The notes under the pieces were generated by a model that was not told where the DNA came from, ran no database searches, and saw only the letters and a list, made by a program, of their open reading frames with translations. From Amycolatopsis acidiphila (lineage in GTDB: Bacteria > Actinomycetota > Actinomycetes > Mycobacteriales > Pseudonocardiaceae), in assembly GCF_021391495.1 (NCBI RefSeq), contig NZ_CP090063.1:6572001-6636000 (forward strand): 64,000 nt of DNA. The letters run 5' to 3'. Made by a program: the position numbers and the translations under genes. Each line of letters begins with the position of its first letter. Positions within the stretch are counted from its first letter, which is position 1. Shown piece by piece: positions 51,862 to 60,614 of this stretch.

Positions 51862-53343
51862 TCACGCCACCGTCGCCGCGCGCTCGCGGTACGCCGACAG
51901 GTCGGCCCTCGCCGTGCGGCGGTGGTACTCCCAGACCAGGCCGGGCCAGTTCGTCGAGATGCGGCCGTTCTCCTCGCGGTACCAGCTGCGGCAGCTGCTC
52001 CACACGCTGTGGGAGAGCCGCTGCTGCACCTCGGCGTCGAACCGCTCCGCGACATCCCTGCGAACGTCCACACAGGACACCCGGCCGACGGCGATCTCCC
52101 GCAGGATCTGCAGGACGTAGCGGCACTGGTGCTCCATCATGTAGATGATCGAGTTGCCGCCGAGGTTCGTGTTCGGCCCGTAGATCAGGAACATGTTGGG
52201 GAAGTCCGGCACGCTGATGCCCAGGTACGCGTGGGCGCCGCCGGCCCACTCCTGCGACAGCTCGCGCCCGCCCGCGCCGCGGATGTGCATCGGCGCGAGG
52301 AACTCCGTCGCCTTGAAACCGGTGCCGAAGACGATCACGTCGGCCTCGTGCTCACCGGCCTCGGTCCGCACGCCGGCCGGCGTGATGCCGGTGATCCGGT
52401 CGGTCACGACCTCGACGTTCGGCTGCGCCAGCGCCGGGAACCAGTCGTTGGAGAACAACACGCGCTTGCACCCGACCCGGTAGTCCGGGATCAGCCGGGC
52501 GCGCAGCCGCGCGTCCGGCACCTGCCTGCGCAGCTGCAGGCGGAACAGCAGCTCGACGATCCTGCCGAGCGGCTGCACCGAGGTCAGCGCCATGGTCAGC
52601 AGCTCACCGGCGCTCCAGGTGCCCAGCCGGCCCACGAGCTGGCTGAGCGGCAGCGCGCGGAAGATCCGGTGGTGCCAGCGGGTGTAGGCGCGGTCGGCCT
52701 TCGGGATGACGTACGGCGCCGAGCGCTGGAAGACGGTCAGCCGGGCGACCTTCGGCTGGATCTGCGGCACGAACTGGATGGCGCTCGCCCCGGTGCCGAT
52801 CACGGCGACACGCTTTCCGGCGAGGTCGACCTCGTGGTTCCACTCGGCGGAGTGAAAGATCTCGCCGGCAAAGGTGTCCGCGCCCGGGATGTCGGGCATC
52901 GCGCGCCGGGACAGCTGGCCGACGGCGGGAATGAGCACGTCGGCCTCGAAGGTCTCGCCGTCGCCGGTCTCGACCCGCCACCGGCCGGTCCCGGAGTCGA
53001 ACTCGGCTCCGGTGACCTCGGTGTTCAACCGCACCCTGTCGAGCACGGCCTCATCCTTCGCGGTGCGGCGCAGGTAGTCGAGGATGTCGGGCTGCGTCGA
53101 GTACCGGCGCGGCCAGGCCCGGTTCGGCGCGAAGGAGAACGAGTAGAGCGGCGAGGGCACGTCGCAGGCGGCGCCGGGGTAGGTGTTCTCCCGCCAGACG
53201 CCGCCGATGTCGCCGGCCTGCTCGAAGACCGTGAAGTCGGTGAAGCCGGCCCTTTTCAGCATGATGGCCATGCCGAGGCCGCCGAACCCGGCCCCGATGA
53301 TGGCAACCGTCGGCCGCCGGGAGGACATCGTCGTCTCGTTCAC
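51862..53343 (-). CDS. Flavin-containing monooxygenase, Baeyer-Villiger type
   Basis: A 493-residue enzyme with an FAD motif IIGAGFGGLGMA (about 15-26), an NADPH motif VIGTGASAIQFVPQI (about 171-185) and the Baeyer-Villiger fingerprint FAGEIFHSAEWN (FxGxxxHxxxW), where the final Pro/Asp is Asn. It inserts oxygen into a ketone to give an ester or lactone. The start may be GTG 53343 or ATG 53328. Divergent AraC is the probable regulator. Confidence 0.88.
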   Translation of the reverse strand: MNETTMSSRRPTVAIIGAGFGGLGMAIMLKRAGFTDFTVFEQAGDIGGVWRENTYPGAACDVPSPLYSFSFAPNRAWPRRYSTQPDILDYLRRTAKDEAVLDRVRLNTEVTGAEFDSGTGRWRVETGDGETFEADVLIPAVGQLSRRAMPDIPGADTFAGEIFHSAEWNHEVDLAGKRVAVIGTGASAIQFVPQIQPKVARLTVFQRSAPYVIPKADRAYTRWHHRIFRALPLSQLVGRLGTWSAGELLTMALTSVQPLGRIVELLFRLQLRRQVPDARLRARLIPDYRVGCKRVLFSNDWFPALAQPNVEVVTDRITGITPAGVRTEAGEHEADVIVFGTGFKATEFLAPMHIRGAGGRELSQEWAGGAHAYLGISVPDFPNMFLIYGPNTNLGGNSIIYMMEHQCRYVLQILREIAVGRVSCVDVRRDVAERFDAEVQQRLSHSVWSSCRSWYREENGRISTNWPGLVWEYHRRTARADLSAYRERAATVA

Positions 53344-53377
53344 GAACAGGACGGTAAGCGTTCGCCAGGACCCGGCC

Positions 53378-53406
53378 AAGACAACAGCGGACATTCGATC
53401 CATAAT
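53378..53406 (+). promoter_or_regulatory. Promoter of the araC-type gene
   Basis: AAGACA (53378-53383), a 17-base spacer and CATAAT (53401-53406). The start point would lie within a few bases of the ATG at 53414, so the mRNA is probably leaderless. Confidence 0.5.
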
Positions 53407-53413
53407 TTCGGCC

Positions 53414-54439
53414 ATGACGCAGCTGGCCGAGCCGGTCGTCCGGCACTGGGACTTCCCCCGCGTGATCGCGAGCGTCTGCCTGCTCGCCCGGTTCGCGGTC
53501 GAGCACGGCCTCGGCGAGGACGAGGTGCTGGCGGGCAGCGGCCTCGCCCCGGCGCAGCTCGCGGACGCCACCGCCGAGGTCGACGCGCGCCAGGAGCTGC
53601 AGGTCGTGCGCAACCTCGCGGCGGCACTGCCCGACGCCGGGCTCTCGCTCGGCCGCGAGTACCACGCGACGGCCTTCGGCATCTTCGGCTTCGCGTTCAT
53701 GAGCAGCCCGACGGTGCGCGACGCGGTCAACCTCGCGCTGCGCTACCTCGACCTGAGCTTCGCGTTCAGCATGCCGCGTGCCGTGCTGGCGGACGAACGG
53801 GTGCGGATGGAGCTCGACGACGGCGCGTTGCCCGCCGACGTCGCCCGTTTCCTCGTCGAGCGGGACCTCTCGGCGATCCACACCATGCTCACCGAGCTGC
53901 TGCCGACCCGGGTTCCGTTGATCTCACTCGAACTACGCTTCCCCGAACCATCCACTGTGGACGAGTACGTGGCCGGTTTCGGCGTGCAGCCGCGGTTCGG
54001 GCAGCCCGCCAACATCGGCACCTTCGACGCCACCTTCCTGGACGAGCCGCTGCCGCTGGCGAACCCGCAGACCGTCGCGGTATGCGAGGCGCAGTGCCGT
54101 GCGCTGGTTTCGCAGCGGCGCCGGCGGGTCGGGATCGCACACGAGGTCCGGGTGCGCTTGACCCGGTTCGGCGCGCTGGCCGACGGGATGCCCGGCGTCG
54201 CCCGTGACCTGGGGGTGAGCACCCGGACGTTGCGCCGGAAGCTCGAAGACTCCGGCACCAGCTTCCGGGCCCTGCTCGACGAGGTACGCGAAGCCCTCGC
54301 GGAGGAGATGCTGACGACCGGCGCCCTGTCGATCGAGGACGTGGCGATCCGGCTCGGCTATGCGGAGGCGTCGAGCTTCATCCACGCCTTCAAGCGCTGG
54401 AAAGGGACCACGCCCGCGGCGTACGTGCGCCGCGTTTGA
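53414..54439 (+). CDS. AraC family regulator (OruR/ArgR-like, Arabinose_bd N-terminus)
   Basis: A 341-residue regulator with an N-terminal ligand domain (about 20-200; FGIFGFAFMSSPTVRDAVNLAL) and a C-terminal double helix-turn-helix (LGVSTRTLRRKLEDSGTSFR and EDVAIRLGYAEASSFIHAFKRWKGTTP, about 260-335). It is divergent from the monooxygenase-GMC operon by 71 bases, the usual arrangement for an activator of that pathway. Confidence 0.9.
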   Translation: MTQLAEPVVRHWDFPRVIASVCLLARFAVEHGLGEDEVLAGSGLAPAQLADATAEVDARQELQVVRNLAAALPDAGLSLGREYHATAFGIFGFAFMSSPTVRDAVNLALRYLDLSFAFSMPRAVLADERVRMELDDGALPADVARFLVERDLSAIHTMLTELLPTRVPLISLELRFPEPSTVDEYVAGFGVQPRFGQPANIGTFDATFLDEPLPLANPQTVAVCEAQCRALVSQRRRRVGIAHEVRVRLTRFGALADGMPGVARDLGVSTRTLRRKLEDSGTSFRALLDEVREALAEEMLTTGALSIEDVAIRLGYAEASSFIHAFKRWKGTTPAAYVRRV

Positions 54440-54466
54440 CCTGGAGCGCGCTCCAGGTCCTAGCTT
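54436..54466 (+). promoter_or_regulatory. MerR-type promoter with 22-base palindrome
   Basis: The -35 TTGACC (54436-54441) and -10 TAGCTT (54461-54466) are 19 bases apart, longer than the optimum. A perfect 22-base palindrome (GACCTGGAGCG and its complement, 54438-54459) fills the spacer. This is the architecture of promoters activated by MerR-family proteins. No merR gene is in the window. Confidence 0.75.
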
Positions 54467-54473
54467 CGGGAAC

Positions 54474-55445
54474 ATGACCAACGCTCAACGCAAGATCGGC
54501 TCCGGGTTCGGCGCGGACACCACAGCGGCGGAGGTCCTGCACGGCCTCGACCTGTCCGGCAAGCTCGCCGTCGTCACCGGCGGCTACTCCGGCCTCGGAC
54601 TGGAGACCACCCGCGCACTGACGGACGCCGGCGCGCACGTCGTCGTCCCGGCGCGGCGGCTCGACACCGCGAAGCAGGCCCTCGACGGTCTCGGCGAGGT
54701 CGACGAACTGGACCTCGCGGACCTGGAGAGCGTGCGCGGGTTCGCCGGGCGGTTCCTCGCCTCCGGTCGGCGGATCGACCTCCTGATCGACAGCGCCGCG
54801 ATCATGGCGACCCCGGAGACCCGGGTGGGGCCGGGCTGGGAGGTCCAGTTCGCGACGAACCACCTCGGCCACTTCGCCCTGGTCAACCGCCTGTGGCCGG
54901 CGATCGCGCCCGGCGCGCGCGTCGTGTCCGTGTCCTCCCGCGGGCACCACTTCTCCCCCATCCGGTGGGACGACCCGTGGTTCGAGCAGGGCTACGACAA
55001 GTACCTCGCCTACGGCCAGGCGAAGACCGCGAACGCGCTGTTCGCGGTGCACCTGGACAAGCTCGGGCAGGCGTCCGGCGTGCGGGCGTTCTCGGTGCAT
55101 CCGGGCAGCATCCTGACCCCGCTGCAGCGGCACGTGCCGCGCGAGGAGCAGATCGAGAACGGCTGGATCGACGAGGAGGGCAACTCCGCGGGCCGCTTCA
55201 AGACCCCGGAGCAGGGCGCCGCGACCCAGGTCTGGGCGGCAACCTCCCCGCAGCTGGCGGACCTGGGCGGGCTGTACTGCGAGGACTGTGAGGTCGCCGA
55301 GCTCGCGTCCGACGAGGAACTGCCCTCGTCCGGCGGCCGGCCACCGGTGCGGCTCGGGGTGCGCGACTACGCGGTCGACCCGGAGCAGGCCGCACGGCTG
55401 TGGGCCTTCTCGGCCGAGCTCACCGGCGTCAACGCGTTCGGCTGA
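54474..55445 (+). CDS. Short-chain dehydrogenase/reductase
   Basis: A 323-residue SDR of the retinol-dehydrogenase-like type: VVTGGYSGLGLETTRAL (about 33-49), DSAAIMATP instead of NNAG, VVSVSSRGHH and the YGQAKTAN active site (YxxxK). It reduces a carbonyl or oxidises an alcohol using NAD(P). The ATG follows the MerR-type promoter by 8 bases. The first bases of the promoter lie in the stop of the araC gene. Confidence 0.9.
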   Translation: MTNAQRKIGSGFGADTTAAEVLHGLDLSGKLAVVTGGYSGLGLETTRALTDAGAHVVVPARRLDTAKQALDGLGEVDELDLADLESVRGFAGRFLASGRRIDLLIDSAAIMATPETRVGPGWEVQFATNHLGHFALVNRLWPAIAPGARVVSVSSRGHHFSPIRWDDPWFEQGYDKYLAYGQAKTANALFAVHLDKLGQASGVRAFSVHPGSILTPLQRHVPREEQIENGWIDEEGNSAGRFKTPEQGAATQVWAATSPQLADLGGLYCEDCEVAELASDEELPSSGGRPPVRLGVRDYAVDPEQAARLWAFSAELTGVNAFG

Positions 55446-55482
55446 GCGAGAATGGGGGCCGGACAACAGGAAGGGGCCGGCC

Positions 55483-55914
55483 GTGACGGACCAATGGCAT
55501 CAGCCGCTGCGCCACATCAAGGGCGGTGAGCTGTCCGGGGACACCACGCAGACCAGCGGGATGCGCCGGTTCGAGGCGATCTCGGGGAAGAGCGTCGGCT
55601 CCGAGAAGGTCTGGATGGGCGAGACGCACGTCGGCCCCGCCACCAACTCCGGCGATCACCACCACGGCGAGGCGGAAACCGCGATCTACGTCAAGTCCGG
55701 GCATCCGGTGTTCGTCTTCGCCGAGGGTGAGGAGGAGGTCCGGCTGGAGGCCGGTCCGGGTGACTACGTCTTCGTGCCGCCGTACGTTCCGCACCGCGAG
55801 GAGAATCCGGGCGAAGAGGACGCGGTGGTGATCATCGCCCGGAGCAGCCAGGAAGGCATCGTGGTGAACCTGCCCAGCCTGTGGGCCCCGGTGGAAGAGT
55901 CCGCAAAGGACTGA
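55483..55914 (+). CDS. Cupin-domain protein
   Basis: A 143-residue single-domain cupin. HHHGEAETAIYVKSGHPVFVF (about 59-79) and GDYVFVPPYVPHREENPG (about 95-112) give the two cupin motifs with metal ligands His, His, Glu and His. It could be a metal-dependent dioxygenase or isomerase; activity unknown. GTG 55483 has AGGAAGGGG upstream, 37 bases after the SDR stop, so the two may form an operon. Confidence 0.82.
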   Translation: MTDQWHQPLRHIKGGELSGDTTQTSGMRRFEAISGKSVGSEKVWMGETHVGPATNSGDHHHGEAETAIYVKSGHPVFVFAEGEEEVRLEAGPGDYVFVPPYVPHREENPGEEDAVVIIARSSQEGIVVNLPSLWAPVEESAKD

Positions 55915-55972
55915 CTTCTCACATCGCGGACGTGGGCGCGGCGGTCGCCGCGGGCGCGGTACGTTCGGAGCG

Positions 55973-57286
55973 GTGACGACCGATCTCGCCACCGGAACAC
56001 CGGACCACACCGGCAGCGTGCGCACGGTACTCGTGTCGAGCGTCATCGGCACGACCGTGGAGTGGTACGACTTCTTCCTCTACAGCACCGCGGCCGGGGT
56101 CGTCTTCGACAAGCTGTTCTTCCCTGCCGAGAACGCGTTCGTGGGCACCATGCTCTCGTTCGTGACGTTCTTCGTGGGCTTCGTCGCCCGTCCGATCGGC
56201 GGTGTCCTCTTCGGACACATCGGCGATCGGATCGGGCGGAAGCGCACGCTCGTCACGACGATGGTCCTGATGGGCCTGGCGACCGCCGTGATGGGCGTCC
56301 TGCCGACGTACCAGCAGGTCGGCGTGGCCGCGCCGCTGCTGCTGGTGCTGCTGCGGTTGTTCCAGGGCCTGGCCATCGGCGGCGAATGGGCCGGCGCGGT
56401 GCTGATGGCGGTGGAGTACGCCCCCGAGGGCAGGCGTGGCCGGTACGGCGCCTGGCCGCAGATCGGGCTCGCGCTCGGACTCGGCCTCGGCACCGGGCTG
56501 TTCGCGCTGCTGAGCAACACCCTCGACGACAGGCAGTTCCTGGCCTACGGCTGGCGGATCGCGTTCGGGCTGAGCCTGGTGCTCGTGGTGGTCGGCCTGG
56601 TGATCCGGCTCAAGGTCGGCGAAACCCCGGCGTTCGAACGGATGCGGCGGTCGCAGGGGACGGCGCGGGTGCCGTTCGTCGAACTGTTCGCGGATCGGGT
56701 CCGGCGGCGGAACACGGTGCTCGGGCTGCTGTCGCGCTGGGCGGAGGGCGCGGCGTTCAACACGTGGGCGGTGTTCTTCATCTCGTACGCGACCGGCACC
56801 CTGAAGCTGCCGCGTAACGACGTGCTGCTGCAGGTCCTGCTCGCGGCCATCGTGCTGACGGTGCTGATCATCGCGTGCGGCAGGCTCGTCGACCGCTGGG
56901 GCGCGCGCAGGATGTACACGATGGGTGCGATCGTCTACGCGCTCGCGGTGTACCCGGCGTTCGCGGCGTTCCAGACGCGGGACCCGGTGCTGATCGGGGT
57001 CGTACTGGTGCTGGTGCTCGGGGTGGTGCACGCGGGCCTGTCCACGCCGCAGGGCACGCTGTACGCGCAACTCTCCCCGGTGCGCTTGCGGTACACGGGA
57101 ATGTCGTTCGTGTACCAGTTCTCGGGTATCTACGCGTCGGGCCTGACGCCGCTCGTCGTGACCGCGCTACTGGCCGCAGGCGGCGGTTCGCCCTGGCTCG
57201 CATGCGCCTACCTGGTGCTGACCGGCATCGTCGGCGCCGCCGCGACGGCGATGTTGCGGCGACGGGACTTGTATTCGGCGGGATAG
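55973..57286 (+). CDS. MFS transporter, metabolite:H+ symporter (MHS) family
   Basis: A 437-residue 12-helix permease. SSVIGTTVEWYDFFLYSTAAG (about 22-42), GHIGDRIGRKRTL (about 81-93) and QGLAIGGEWAGAVLMAVEYAP (about 133-153) are characteristic for MHS proteins such as ProP, ShiA or KgtP, which import organic acids, betaines or shikimate. GTG start at 55973. Substrate unknown; the gene follows the cupin by 58 bases. Confidence 0.88.
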   Translation: MTTDLATGTPDHTGSVRTVLVSSVIGTTVEWYDFFLYSTAAGVVFDKLFFPAENAFVGTMLSFVTFFVGFVARPIGGVLFGHIGDRIGRKRTLVTTMVLMGLATAVMGVLPTYQQVGVAAPLLLVLLRLFQGLAIGGEWAGAVLMAVEYAPEGRRGRYGAWPQIGLALGLGLGTGLFALLSNTLDDRQFLAYGWRIAFGLSLVLVVVGLVIRLKVGETPAFERMRRSQGTARVPFVELFADRVRRRNTVLGLLSRWAEGAAFNTWAVFFISYATGTLKLPRNDVLLQVLLAAIVLTVLIIACGRLVDRWGARRMYTMGAIVYALAVYPAFAAFQTRDPVLIGVVLVLVLGVVHAGLSTPQGTLYAQLSPVRLRYTGMSFVYQFSGIYASGLTPLVVTALLAAGGGSPWLACAYLVLTGIVGAAATAMLRRRDLYSAG

Positions 57287-57507
57287 GGCCGTCGCGCGGG
57301 GCCGCGTCGCCTGCGAAACGTCAAGAGCACGCCCGAGCGTGACCGACCCTCGCAGCGGCTCCCGGGATCCGGACCGTATGCTTTCGGTTGCGTCAAGCAG
57401 CTGGCGCCGAAGCTTGGGAAAGCACGGACGGCGCGAAGGTGGCGAAGCTTGATGTCTGGCGTATTTGTAGTACCCGCTTCGGAAACGACGCGGCCGATCC
57501 GGCGCAG

Positions 57508-58257
57508 ATGAACACCTCTCCCGATCGACCCGAACCACTGCTCCGAATGGATGAGGTCGCGGCCGCACTAGAAGGACTGCGCACGGACATCGCCGAGGAA
57601 GAACCTCTTCCGGCGGTACTGCGCCGGCTCGCCGAGACAGCGGTGAAAGGAATCGCGGACGCCGATGCCGTGAGCGTCACCCTGCTCGACGAGCACGGGC
57701 CGCACACCGCGGCCACCACCGAGGAGTTCATCCTCGGCATCGACCGCGACCAGTACGAAGCCGACCGTGGCCCGGCGTTGCACGCCGCCCACACCCGGCA
57801 CGCGGTGCGCTTCGCCGTGCGGGACGACGCGCGGCAGTGGCCGGAACTGGTGTCCTCGGCCCGGCGAAGCGGGATCCACGCGTGCCTGTCGGTGCCGTTA
57901 CTGCTGGACGCGGCCAGCGAAAGCGACGACGAGCTGCTCGGCGCGCTCAACGTGTACAGCCGGACCGCATCGGCGTTCGACCCGTTCGACGAGCGGCTCA
58001 TGCAGCTGTTCACGAGCGCGGCCTCGGCCGCGATCAGCAACGCCCGCCGGTGGCACCACGCCCGGCAGCGGGTCCGGCACCTGGAGACCGCGCTCACCTC
58101 CCGAGCCGAGATCGACCAGGCGAAAGGGGTGCTGATGGCCGTGCACGGGATCACCGCGGACGAGGCGTTCGCCCGGCTGGTCGAGCAGTCGCAGCGGCAG
58201 AACATCAAACTGCGGGAGGTCGCGCGCGAGCTGGTCAACTCGGTCCGCCGCCGCTGA
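57508..58257 (+). CDS. GAF-ANTAR transcription antitermination regulator
   Basis: A 249-residue protein. A GAF sensor domain (about 25-180; AVSVTLLDEHGPHTAATTEE, GIHACLSVPLLL) precedes the RNA-binding ANTAR domain (about 190-245; LTSRAEIDQAKGVLMAVHGITADEAFARLVEQSQRQN). Such proteins bind paired hexaloop hairpins in mRNA. I use the ATG at 57508; a longer frame begins at a TTG 40 codons upstream without family similarity. Bases 57287-57507 otherwise hold only its promoter region. Confidence 0.88.
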   Translation: MNTSPDRPEPLLRMDEVAAALEGLRTDIAEEEPLPAVLRRLAETAVKGIADADAVSVTLLDEHGPHTAATTEEFILGIDRDQYEADRGPALHAAHTRHAVRFAVRDDARQWPELVSSARRSGIHACLSVPLLLDAASESDDELLGALNVYSRTASAFDPFDERLMQLFTSAASAAISNARRWHHARQRVRHLETALTSRAEIDQAKGVLMAVHGITADEAFARLVEQSQRQNIKLREVARELVNSVRRR

Positions 58258-58293
58258 CGCTTGGGGCCGGGGCGCACCGGGTAACGCTGAGGC

Positions 58294-59406
58294 GTGAACC
58301 ACATCCTCTTCTCCCAGCGGGTGCCCTTTTCCTGGCTGGCCCGCGCCGTGCGCGTGCCGGGCCGGGAGCGGGAAGCGTTGGTACAGGCGGGAAAGATGGC
58401 GCTCGCGGCCGTGCTGGCGTGGCTCGCGTCGCGCCTGCTGCCGTCCCCGCAGTCGTTCATCGCACCCTACGCGGCGGTGTTCCTGATGGCCGAGACGGTC
58501 TACCGCTCGATCACGAACGCCGTGCAGCAGACGATCACGCTGATGCTCGGCCTCGTGCTCGCCTACGTCGGGGCCAGCCTGATCCCGGTACCGCTGGTGG
58601 CCCTCGGCGTCACGGTGTTCCTCGGCATGCTGCTGGGACAGTGGCAGCGGCTGGGCAGCAGCGGCGTCTGGGTGGGCGTCACCGCACTGCTGATGATCAC
58701 CTACGGCACCGCGGACTCGGGGCAGTACCTGCTCGAACGCCTCGGCGAGAGCCTGCTCGGCGCCGCGGTGGGGGTCGCGGTGAACATCCTGATCCTGCCG
58801 CCGGTGCACCTGCGGCACACCCGCCGTGCGGGGCTCGCGCTCGCGGGCGAGATCCGCGAGCTGCTGTGCTCGATCGCCGGGGAGCTGGCCGACGACTGGG
58901 ACACCGACACCGCCCGCGCGTGGCTCCGCCGCGCCCGGCGGCTGGACCTCAGCGTCCGGCAGGCCCAGGACGCCCTCGGCCAGGGCCGCGAGAGCACCAG
59001 ATTCAACCTCCGCTGGCGGCTGCTGGCGCGACGCGGCGGCTCCGGCGCGCCCGCGAGGATCGAAGCGTCGATCGGCACCCTCGCCGAGGTCTCCGAGCAG
59101 CTGCAGCGGATCGCCGAGGCGCTGGTCACCGACGAACCGATGGACCCGGAGTTCCGGCGCCGGTTCGCCGAGGTCCTCGAAGAGCTCGCGCAAGCGATTG
59201 CGTGCTACGAGGAGTCACTGGAAGAACGCGTGGAAAGCCTGCCCGGCCGGCTCGACCTCATCCACGAGAAACAGCGTGAGCTGGTCGGCTGGGTCTACGA
59301 GGGACGCGAGCTGTCCACGGAGGCCCGGCAGACCGAGGACGCCTTGTTACTGTCCGTATCCCGCGCGCTGCGAGTCATGGCCGACGGCAGTCCGGCCATG
59401 CGTTAG
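58294..59406 (+). CDS. FUSC-type aromatic acid exporter-like membrane protein
   Basis: A 370-residue protein. Five to six N-terminal helices (about 30-170; LAAVLAWLASRLLPSPQSFIAP, VFLMAETVYRSITNAVQQTI) form the ArAE_1/FUSC-like membrane domain, followed by a long helical cytoplasmic domain (about 180-370). Related proteins include YgaX/ArAE exporters. GTG 58294. Its last 60 bases overlap the convergent GT9 gene. Confidence 0.8.
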   Translation: MNHILFSQRVPFSWLARAVRVPGREREALVQAGKMALAAVLAWLASRLLPSPQSFIAPYAAVFLMAETVYRSITNAVQQTITLMLGLVLAYVGASLIPVPLVALGVTVFLGMLLGQWQRLGSSGVWVGVTALLMITYGTADSGQYLLERLGESLLGAAVGVAVNILILPPVHLRHTRRAGLALAGEIRELLCSIAGELADDWDTDTARAWLRRARRLDLSVRQAQDALGQGRESTRFNLRWRLLARRGGSGAPARIEASIGTLAEVSEQLQRIAEALVTDEPMDPEFRRRFAEVLEELAQAIACYEESLEERVESLPGRLDLIHEKQRELVGWVYEGRELSTEARQTEDALLLSVSRALRVMADGSPAMR

Positions 59407-60501
59407 CAGCTCGCGCGTCTCCTTCAGCACGTCCTCGACCGCCACCGACGCGACGAACGAGTCGTCGTGCTCGCAGCGCGGCAGGTCCTCACGGGTGACG
59501 TCGACCCCGCACACCGGGCAGTTCGTCGTCCACGAGATGAGCACGCGGTCCTGGGAGCGTCCCAGCGGGCCGGCGTTGATGACGTTGCCCATCCAGTAGA
59601 TGCCCACCGCCGGTGCGCCCACCGCGCGAGCCAGATGCCGGGGACCGCTGTCGTTGCCGACGAACACGGCGCAGCTCGCGAGCACCCCGCACAGGGCGGG
59701 CAGGGACAGCCGGGTCAGCGGCCGCACCAGCTCGCCGGCCTGCCCGTCGAGCCTGCCGCGCGCGAGCCCGGTCACCTCGTCGACCAGCTCCTGCTCGTCG
59801 GGCGAGCCGATCACGGCGACACCACAGCCCTGGCCGACCAGCTCGGCGCTCACCTGCGCGAACTTCTCCGCGGCCCAGCGGCGGCGGGGGTCGGTCGCAC
59901 TGGGGTGCACGACGACGAGCGGCCGCGGCAGCCCCCGCAGCTCGCCCTCGACCGTCTGGAAATCCCGCTCCCGAACGACCAGCGACGGTTCGAGCGCGAC
60001 GGGGATGGCGCCCGCCAGGCCCACCACCTCGAGCGCCCGGATGACCTCGTGCTGGTAGTACCGGAACGGCACCCACCGGTCGAGCTCCGCGGCGTCCTCC
60101 GTACGCGAGCCCACGGTCCAGCGAGGCTTGAGCCGCTGGACGAACGGGTTGGACCAGCGGCCGCCCCCGTGCACCTGCACGGCGAGGTCGACCGGCCCCA
60201 CCTGGTCGAAGAACTCCTGTTGTTCGGCCTCGTCGAACGGCTTCCCGGCCGGCTCGTGCACCCCGCGCGCGGGCGGCAGCGGCAGCACCCGGCTGATCGG
60301 CGACGGCCGGTCCGCGAACAACTCGGCGTGCAGCTTCGTACCCAGCAGCACGATCTCCGCGTCCGGGTAAGCGGCCTTCAGGGACTGGATGGCCGGGACC
60401 GCGAACAACAGGTCGCCGAGGCCGCCGCCACGCAGCACCGCGATGCGGTGCACGCCGGGCCACGGTTCGAGTACTGGGCCTACCGCGGGTGTGAACGTCA
60501 A
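59347..60501 (-). CDS. Glycosyltransferase family 9 (heptosyltransferase-like)
   Basis: A 384-residue GT-B enzyme. AVLRGGGLGDLLFAVPAIQSLK (about 22-43) and VGNDSGPRHLARAVGAP (about 277-293) are the GT9 marks of ADP-heptose transferases such as WaaF/WaaC. The C-terminus has CPVCGVDVTREDLPRCEHDD, a cysteine set unusual in proteobacterial members. It begins with TTG at 60501 with AGGAGG 5 bases upstream. Divergent hldE supplies the ADP-heptose-type donor, so it probably transfers a heptose to a cell-surface or secondary-metabolite acceptor. Confidence 0.88.
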   Translation of the reverse strand: MTFTPAVGPVLEPWPGVHRIAVLRGGGLGDLLFAVPAIQSLKAAYPDAEIVLLGTKLHAELFADRPSPISRVLPLPPARGVHEPAGKPFDEAEQQEFFDQVGPVDLAVQVHGGGRWSNPFVQRLKPRWTVGSRTEDAAELDRWVPFRYYQHEVIRALEVVGLAGAIPVALEPSLVVRERDFQTVEGELRGLPRPLVVVHPSATDPRRRWAAEKFAQVSAELVGQGCGVAVIGSPDEQELVDEVTGLARGRLDGQAGELVRPLTRLSLPALCGVLASCAVFVGNDSGPRHLARAVGAPAVGIYWMGNVINAGPLGRSQDRVLISWTTNCPVCGVDVTREDLPRCEHDDSFVASVAVEDVLKETRELLTHGRTAVGHDSQRAGYGQ

Positions 60502-60614
60502 CGTCGCCTCCTTCTCGACTGGAGGAGATGCCCGCTGACCGGGGAAGCAAACAGAAGAAGTTTGGCTGCTCCCGATTCGGGCACGTTCTCGACGAGTGGG
60601 AAGTGGAGGTGCAC

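Noticed and set aside
57388..57507. N-terminal extension of the ANTAR protein from a TTG
   Set aside because: The added 40 residues have no similarity to GAF-ANTAR proteins; the ATG at 57508 fits the usual length better.
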